Source of the DNA: Candidatus Cloacimonadota bacterium
GTDB taxonomy: Bacteria > Cloacimonadota > Cloacimonadia > Cloacimonadales > Cloacimonadaceae
Direction: 5' to 3'
DNA length: 9,817 nucleotides
NCBI GenBank assembly: GCA_028703735.1
Contig: JAQVMI010000047.1
Location: forward strand, 1 to 9,817
Both the position numbers and the translations under genes were made by a program. Each line of letters begins with the position of its first letter. Position 1 is the first letter of the stretch. Positions 6,549 through 9,817 of the stretch are shown one piece after another. The notes below the pieces were generated by a model. It had not been told where the DNA came from and ran no database searches. It worked only from the letters and a program-made list of their open reading frames with translations.

Positions 6549-7847
6549 CTACTGCGCATTGCTTATAAGCCTCAGTATCAATTTGCTGATATCAGAATAA
6601 AATGCATACACAAACAACAGCATCAGTAAGGCGAAGCCAATCCGTTGCAAAAAGGCTTGAATTTTTGCAGGAACAGGACGCCGGAATAAACCCTCTAAAA
6701 TGGCAAACATGATGTGTCCACCATCCAGAACCGGAATAGGCAGCAGGTTCATAATCATCAAAATAAGGCTGATAACCGCAAAAAAGCTGATAAGAGAGCT
6801 AAAGCCCTTCTGACCAGCCTGTTGGCTGATAGTAGCCATCATCACGGGACCACCCATGCTGTTTTTTAGTTCCTCGGGTCTGCCAATCAGTTTGTATAAC
6901 CCCACGTAGTTCATTATTATAAAGCTGACAGTGCTTTTTGCACCATAGACAACTGATTCCCTGGCAGTGAAAGTTTTAACGCCTTTCACCGGTAAAAATT
7001 GGCTGATGCCAATCATTTTCTGCTCACCCATGATCACACTTTTTTCCAATGCGATAGAGCGGATTAGCATCTGGCTGCCTCTTTGGATTTTTAGCTGCAC
7101 TTGTTTATTGGGAGAACCTGTTATCTTGTCGCGCATGGCATACCAATCTGCCACAGCAACGCTATCCACTTCCAGGATTTGATCGTTTGTTTTTAGCCCA
7201 GCCCGCCAAGCAGGCATACTGGTGTAAACTTCGCCTATTGTGGTAGTGGATTTTGGCAATAGGCTATGCTGCAACGAATCCACCTCTCCGCTTTGGATCT
7301 GAAGCTCTTGAGTGTTACCGTTGCGGGATACCAGAATTGTATTTTGCTGTTTGTTACTTAGCGCAACAAGGAACTCGTTAAAACCTTTGATGTCCTTGCC
7401 ATTAACAGCTACTATGCTATCGGCAGGATTGAAAACCTCTGCCCATCTGCCTTCAGCCTGATAAATAACCGGTGCCCAATCCTCTGTTTTTTGAGGCAGC
7501 AGGAAAGCGAAAACGAACAGGATAAACCCAAAGATTAGGTTTGCAAATGGTCCGCTGAAGGCTATAAGGGCTTTTTTCCACCAGGCTTGCTGCTGAAAAG
7601 AACCGCCTATTACTTCAGAATCGTTTTCATCAGGGTTTTCCCCCTTCATTTTTACATATCCACCCAAAGGAATCCAGGCTAGCCGGTATTGTATGCCTTT
7701 TCGTTCAAATTCTGCCACAGCTCTGCCAAAACCGATGGAAAACTTCTCTATCCCCACCCCAAAAGCACGGGCTACAAGAAAATGCCCCAGTTCGTGTATG
7801 GTGATCATCAGCCCCAGGGCTATAATCATTAGTAGTAGGTTAATCAA
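6549..7847 (-). CDS. rseP: RseP/site-2 intramembrane zinc metalloprotease
   Basis: Membrane-embedded protease that cleaves within transmembrane segments of anti-sigma factors or cleared signal peptides. The zinc motif HELGH is at 18-22 in the first helix, and the third ligand motif is LDGGH at 374-378 (Asp375) within NLLPIPVLDGG. WIPLGGYVKM (58-67) is the conserved membrane-reentrant beta segment. Hydrophobic helices lie at about 1-22, 93-117, 350-380 and 402-420. Between them are two PDZ regions, a degenerate one at about 125-170 and a clearer one at about 203-265. The length of 432 is normal. The start is TTG (7847-7845): an in-frame TAA lies directly upstream, GGAG sits 6 bases before it, and the next ATG would remove the first six residues of helix 1. 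The spacer upstream is entirely minisatellite, so transcription must come through or from the repeats. Confidence 0.95.
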   Translation of the reverse strand: MINLLLMIIALGLMITIHELGHFLVARAFGVGIEKFSIGFGRAVAEFERKGIQYRLAWIPLGGYVKMKGENPDENDSEVIGGSFQQQAWWKKALIAFSGPFANLIFGFILFVFAFLLPQKTEDWAPVIYQAEGRWAEVFNPADSIVAVNGKDIKGFNEFLVALSNKQQNTILVSRNGNTQELQIQSGEVDSLQHSLLPKSTTTIGEVYTSMPAWRAGLKTNDQILEVDSVAVADWYAMRDKITGSPNKQVQLKIQRGSQMLIRSIALEKSVIMGEQKMIGISQFLPVKGVKTFTARESVVYGAKSTVSFIIMNYVGLYKLIGRPEELKNSMGGPVMMATISQQAGQKGFSSLISFFAVISLILMIMNLLPIPVLDGGHIMFAILEGLFRRPVPAKIQAFLQRIGFALLMLLFVYAFYSDISKLILRLISNAQ

Positions 7848-7853
7848 TTAGAG

Positions 7854-7857
7854 CTCC
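7854..7857 (-). promoter_or_regulatory. Ribosome binding site supporting the TTG start of rseP
   Basis: GGAG on the minus strand lies 6 bases before the TTG at 7847-7845. It is the only non-repeat sequence between rseP and the minisatellite, which begins at 7862. It argues for the TTG over the ATG six codons downstream. Confidence 0.7.
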
Positions 7858-7861
7858 ATAA

Positions 7862-8295
7862 GGTGAAAAGGTGGAAAAGTGGAAAGGTGAAACACTTGGA
7901 GGTGAAAAAGTGGAAAGGTGGAAAGGTGAAACACAGTTTGATGCTTGAGGGCAGGGTATAGCTTTAGTGTGAAGGTCGAAAGGTGAAAGGGTGGAAAGGT
8001 GGAAAGGTGAAACACGGTTTGAAGCTTGTAGGCAGGTTATAGCTTTAGTGTGAAGGTGGAGAGGTGAAAAGGTGAAACACTTGGAAGGTGAAAAGGTGGA
8101 AAAGTGAAAAGGTGAAACACTTGGAGGTGAAAAGGTGGAAAAGTGGAAAGGTGGAACACTTGGAGGTGAAAAGGTGGAAAAGTGGAGGGGTGAAACACGG
8201 TTTGAAGCTTGTAGGCAGTGTATAGCTTTAGTGTGAAGGTGGAGAGGTGAAACACTGTTTGATGCTTGAGAGATAGGTGTAGCTATAGTGTAAAG
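7862..8295. repeat. Composite minisatellite of octamer cassettes and 42-bp modules
   Basis: The plus strand shows a two-level repeat. Module A is a cassette of octamers of the form RGTGRAAA (for example GGTGAAAA GGTGGAAA), four of which plus the heptamer ACTTGGA make 39 bp. Module B is a 42-bp unit containing GGTTTGAAGCTTGTAGGC and TATAGCTTTAGTGTGAAG. B copies lie at 7935-7976, 8016-8057, 8199-8240 and a diverged one at about 8256-8295, with A-type cassettes before and between them. Steps between B copies are 81, 183 and 57 bp, all multiples of three. The G-rich strand is opposite to the coding strand of the neighbours. The array fills the spacer between kamE and rseP. Open frames across it on the minus strand encode only Ser/Pro/Phe/His-rich low-complexity sequence and are not called as genes. 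Confidence 0.92.
8079..8196. repeat. Three tandem 39/40-bp cassettes inside the minisatellite
   Basis: Successive units at 8079-8118 (40 bp), 8119-8157 (39) and 8158-8196 (39) each start with ACTTGGA and continue with RGTGRAAA octamers. They differ by a few substitutions and one inserted base. Such near-identity suggests recent expansion by slippage or unequal recombination, so copy number may vary between strains. Confidence 0.88.
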
Positions 8296-8339
8296 CGAAT
8301 CCGCAGAGTTAGTTCCCATGCACGAAAATCTATCAGTTT

Positions 8340-8417
8340 GTTTCACCTTTTCACTTTTCCACCTTTCCACTAAACCTTGTTTCACCTTTTCACCCTTCCA
8401 CCTTTCCACTATACCTC
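8340..8417. repeat. Inverted 2 x 39-bp copy of the octamer cassette
   Basis: Two 39-bp units (8340-8378 and 8379-8417) are the reverse complement of module A: GTTTCACCTTTTCAC followed by octamers of CCTTTCCAC type. Bases 8339-8366 are a perfect 28-bp reverse complement of 8092-8119. The units begin 8 bases after the kamE stop codon. In a kamE-rseP transcript the two orientations could fold into a long stem. 8296-8338 between the two orientations is unique sequence with no recognisable feature. Confidence 0.9.
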
Positions 8418-8425
8418 TTCCAACC

Positions 8426-9163
8426 TCAAACACTAATCTTCGCCAAAGTAATCGCAATAAAGCTTGCCACGTCTGTAGCATAAGAGCCTGTGCCAAAGCC
8501 TGCATCATAGCCTAATTCTATGGCAAGTTCATGTGAAAGACGTGGTCCTCCGCAGATAAACAGCATTTTGTGTCTAAGCCCTTCTGCTTCGGCAAGCTCT
8601 ATCAAACGGGTAAGATTCTTTATGTGGATATTCTTTTGGGTTACCACCTGCGAAACCAATATTGCATCGGCATTTTCGGCTCTGGCACGTGCAAGCAGAT
8701 CTTCCGAGCTTACCTGTGCACCCATATTTATGGCATTGAAGCCATGATAGCGTTCCAATCCATAGCGATGGTTGTAGCCTTTCATATTCATAATGGCATC
8801 TATACCCACAGTGTGCGCATCGCTTTCGATGCATGCTCCCACCACGGTTAGCTTGCGTCCCAAATGCTGCTCTATAAAGGCATCTGTGCTTTCCATATCC
8901 ATCACTTCAGTTTCCACCACCTTCACCTTTATCTTGCTTTTGTCCACCCCACAAGAGGTTACGGCATAGGCGATAAAATGAGTGAAACCTTCCCGCAGAT
9001 CGCGCATTCCGGTTATTTCTGCTTCGTCGAATCCCATTTGAATTAGCAAAACCCGGGCTGCTTCTTTTCCAAAAGCATCCGCAGGAACCGGCAAGGAAAA
9101 AGAAAGCTGCATCTTGCCATCGTTCATTGTGTCACCATAGGGACGGATTATATTCTTGTTCAT
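8426..9163 (-). CDS. kamE: Lysine 5,6-aminomutase beta subunit (KamE), B12-binding
   Basis: Adenosylcobalamin- and PLP-binding subunit of the mutase that moves the 6-amino group of D-lysine (or L-beta-lysine) to C5 in lysine fermentation. Residues about 18-85 form the N-terminal subunit-interface domain; about 103-245 form the Rossmann B12 domain. The cobalt-ligand motif is D115-A-H117-T-V-G120, followed by Lys128 in MNMKGY. These match His133 and Lys144 of the Clostridium sticklandii beta subunit with the same offset of 16, Lys144 being the PLP Schiff-base lysine. S171 (LVSQV) and G205-G206 (ICGG) complete the B12 pocket. At 245 residues it is slightly shorter than the clostridial protein. 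A stand-alone subunit of this size argues against ornithine 4,5-aminomutase, whose B12 domain is fused in OraE. The start overlaps the kamD stop by ATGA and has an AGGAG 8 bases upstream, so the two subunits are translationally coupled. Confidence 0.96.
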   Translation of the reverse strand: MNKNIIRPYGDTMNDGKMQLSFSLPVPADAFGKEAARVLLIQMGFDEAEITGMRDLREGFTHFIAYAVTSCGVDKSKIKVKVVETEVMDMESTDAFIEQHLGRKLTVVGACIESDAHTVGIDAIMNMKGYNHRYGLERYHGFNAINMGAQVSSEDLLARARAENADAILVSQVVTQKNIHIKNLTRLIELAEAEGLRHKMLFICGGPRLSHELAIELGYDAGFGTGSYATDVASFIAITLAKISV

Positions 9164-9817
9164 AAGCCCAACTCCTGTTTCATGGCGTCCATAAAGGGAT
9201 TGTAGTAGTCCTTATCCCGCAGGAAAACCCCGGACAAGCCCTTTCCGCCATTCTCAAAGCGTTTAATTTCGGCAAATTCACCCTTTTCCATTGCAGCAAA
9301 GAGGCTTTCGTTGGCTACTCGTTCCAGAAAATCCACTGCCTGTTGCAGAACTTCATTGGCACGGCGGTTGATAAAGCTATCCGGAGCCAAACACAGGCTT
9401 TCATCCAGGTTTTTTACTGCTTTAAACAGATATTGCGCATTTTCTATGGCAAGCGAGCGATCTGCCAAATGTGGAGTGTGAATCGCTTCCGTCATCATCC
9501 CCAAAAGCTGCACACCCTGATTGGTAAGCTGTCCCACAAAATTGAACATGGCATCCATCAGATGTGTTTTAAAGATATTTCCACTGGCAAACTTCGTGGG
9601 TGGCATATATTTAACCGGTGCATCCGGGAATAAGGTTTTGGTAAGCAAGGCATGTGCCAGCTCGTAACTGAAGCTGTTTTCCGTATCCGGATTTATCTCA
9701 TAGGCATGTCCCAAACCCATCTTATCGGGTTTTATTCCGCTAAGCAGAGCAAAACTTTCGTTGATAAGCTGGCTGGCAGTAACGGTATAGGCTTTATCTA
9801 TGGCATCGGAGGTGGTG
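9160..9817 (-). CDS. kamD: Lysine 5,6-aminomutase alpha subunit (KamD), C-terminal part
   Basis: The frame is open to the right edge, so only the last 218 residues are present. Family members are a little over 500 residues, so roughly 300 N-terminal residues lie outside the window. The first visible residues read TTSDAIDKAYTVTASQLINE, in frame with GLGHAYEINPDTENSFSYE and then LFPDAPVKYMPPTKF. This is the substrate- and PLP-contacting TIM-barrel region of KamD. The C-terminus (GGKGLSGVFLRDKDYYNPF) is typical of the accessory tail. An internal ATG at 9720 is not the true start, because the homologous sequence continues upstream without a stop. It forms the heterotetramer with KamE, encoded immediately downstream. 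Any B12 riboswitch or promoter for the pair would be beyond the edge. Confidence 0.93.
   Translation of the reverse strand, partial: TTSDAIDKAYTVTASQLINESFALLSGIKPDKMGLGHAYEINPDTENSFSYELAHALLTKTLFPDAPVKYMPPTKFASGNIFKTHLMDAMFNFVGQLTNQGVQLLGMMTEAIHTPHLADRSLAIENAQYLFKAVKNLDESLCLAPDSFINRRANEVLQQAVDFLERVANESLFAAMEKGEFAEIKRFENGGKGLSGVFLRDKDYYNPFMDAMKQELGL
9172..9176 (-). promoter_or_regulatory. Ribosome binding site of kamE inside kamD
   Basis: AGGAG on the minus strand, within the last codons of kamD, lies 8 bases before the kamE ATG at 9163-9161. With the ATGA overlap it suggests re-initiation for balanced subunit production. Confidence 0.75.

Noticed and set aside
7862..8295. CRISPR array
   Set aside because: Repeats are adjacent or separated by other repeats, spacers are not unique, and no cas genes are present.
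7840..8508. 222-codon minus-strand frame across the minisatellite
   Set aside because: It starts inside kamE in another frame and encodes only low-complexity Ser/Pro/His/Phe repeats produced by the CT-rich strand. No ribosome binding site was found at either candidate start.
8570..8851. Plus-strand frame opposite kamE
   Set aside because: Antisense shadow of a gene with intact B12 and PLP motifs.

Overview
The window reads as a chromosomal segment from an anaerobic, amino-acid-fermenting bacterium. All recognisable genes lie on the minus strand, in three tight clusters. Lysine 5,6-aminomutase (kamD-kamE) points to lysine fermentation. An archaeal/thermophile-type protein disulfide oxidoreductase (PDO) sits next to a thioredoxin reductase. 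RseP shows an intramembrane protease, and the NlpC/P60 enzyme a peptidoglycan layer. The combination, with repeat-rich spacers, suggests a Candidatus Cloacimonadota (WWE1)-like bacterium. That placement is inference from gene content and general impression; no marker gene here proves it.

Layout, left to right. 1-576 has no convincing gene. It holds three copies of a REP-like double-hairpin repeat (228-480) and a 29-bp direct repeat. 577-2991 is a compact operon transcribed right to left, PDO, trxB, fpg, with gaps of 1 and 2 bases and a good sigma70-like promoter at 3021-3048. 2992-4082 is a decayed spacer. It contains a 4x octamer repeat, a RhuM-family pseudogene fragment, two copies of a second palindromic family whose hairpin loops are complementary, and a MITE-like pair of inverted repeats. 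4083-7847 is a second cluster, rseP, tgt and an NlpC/P60 cell-wall hydrolase, with gaps of 19 and 2 bases. 7848-8425 is filled by a composite minisatellite. 8426-9817 is kamE plus the C-terminal part of kamD, overlapping by 4 bases (ATGA).

Functionally, PDO and TrxB form a plausible dithiol relay from a nicotinamide donor to cytosolic disulfides, and Fpg repairs oxidised purines, so that operon looks like a redox/oxidative-damage unit. KamD and KamE form the B12- and PLP-dependent mutase that moves the terminal amino group of lysine. RseP, Tgt and the NlpC/P60 enzyme are housekeeping functions (envelope stress signalling, queuosine tRNA modification, wall turnover).

The most unusual feature is the intergenic DNA. 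Several distinct repeat families occupy nearly every gap, including one array that fills the whole kamE-rseP spacer, has an inverted copy, and ends about five bases from the rseP ribosome binding site. No CRISPR array, tRNA, rRNA, riboswitch, or complete defence or mobile system was seen. The candidate novelty is the repeat biology, not a new protein system.
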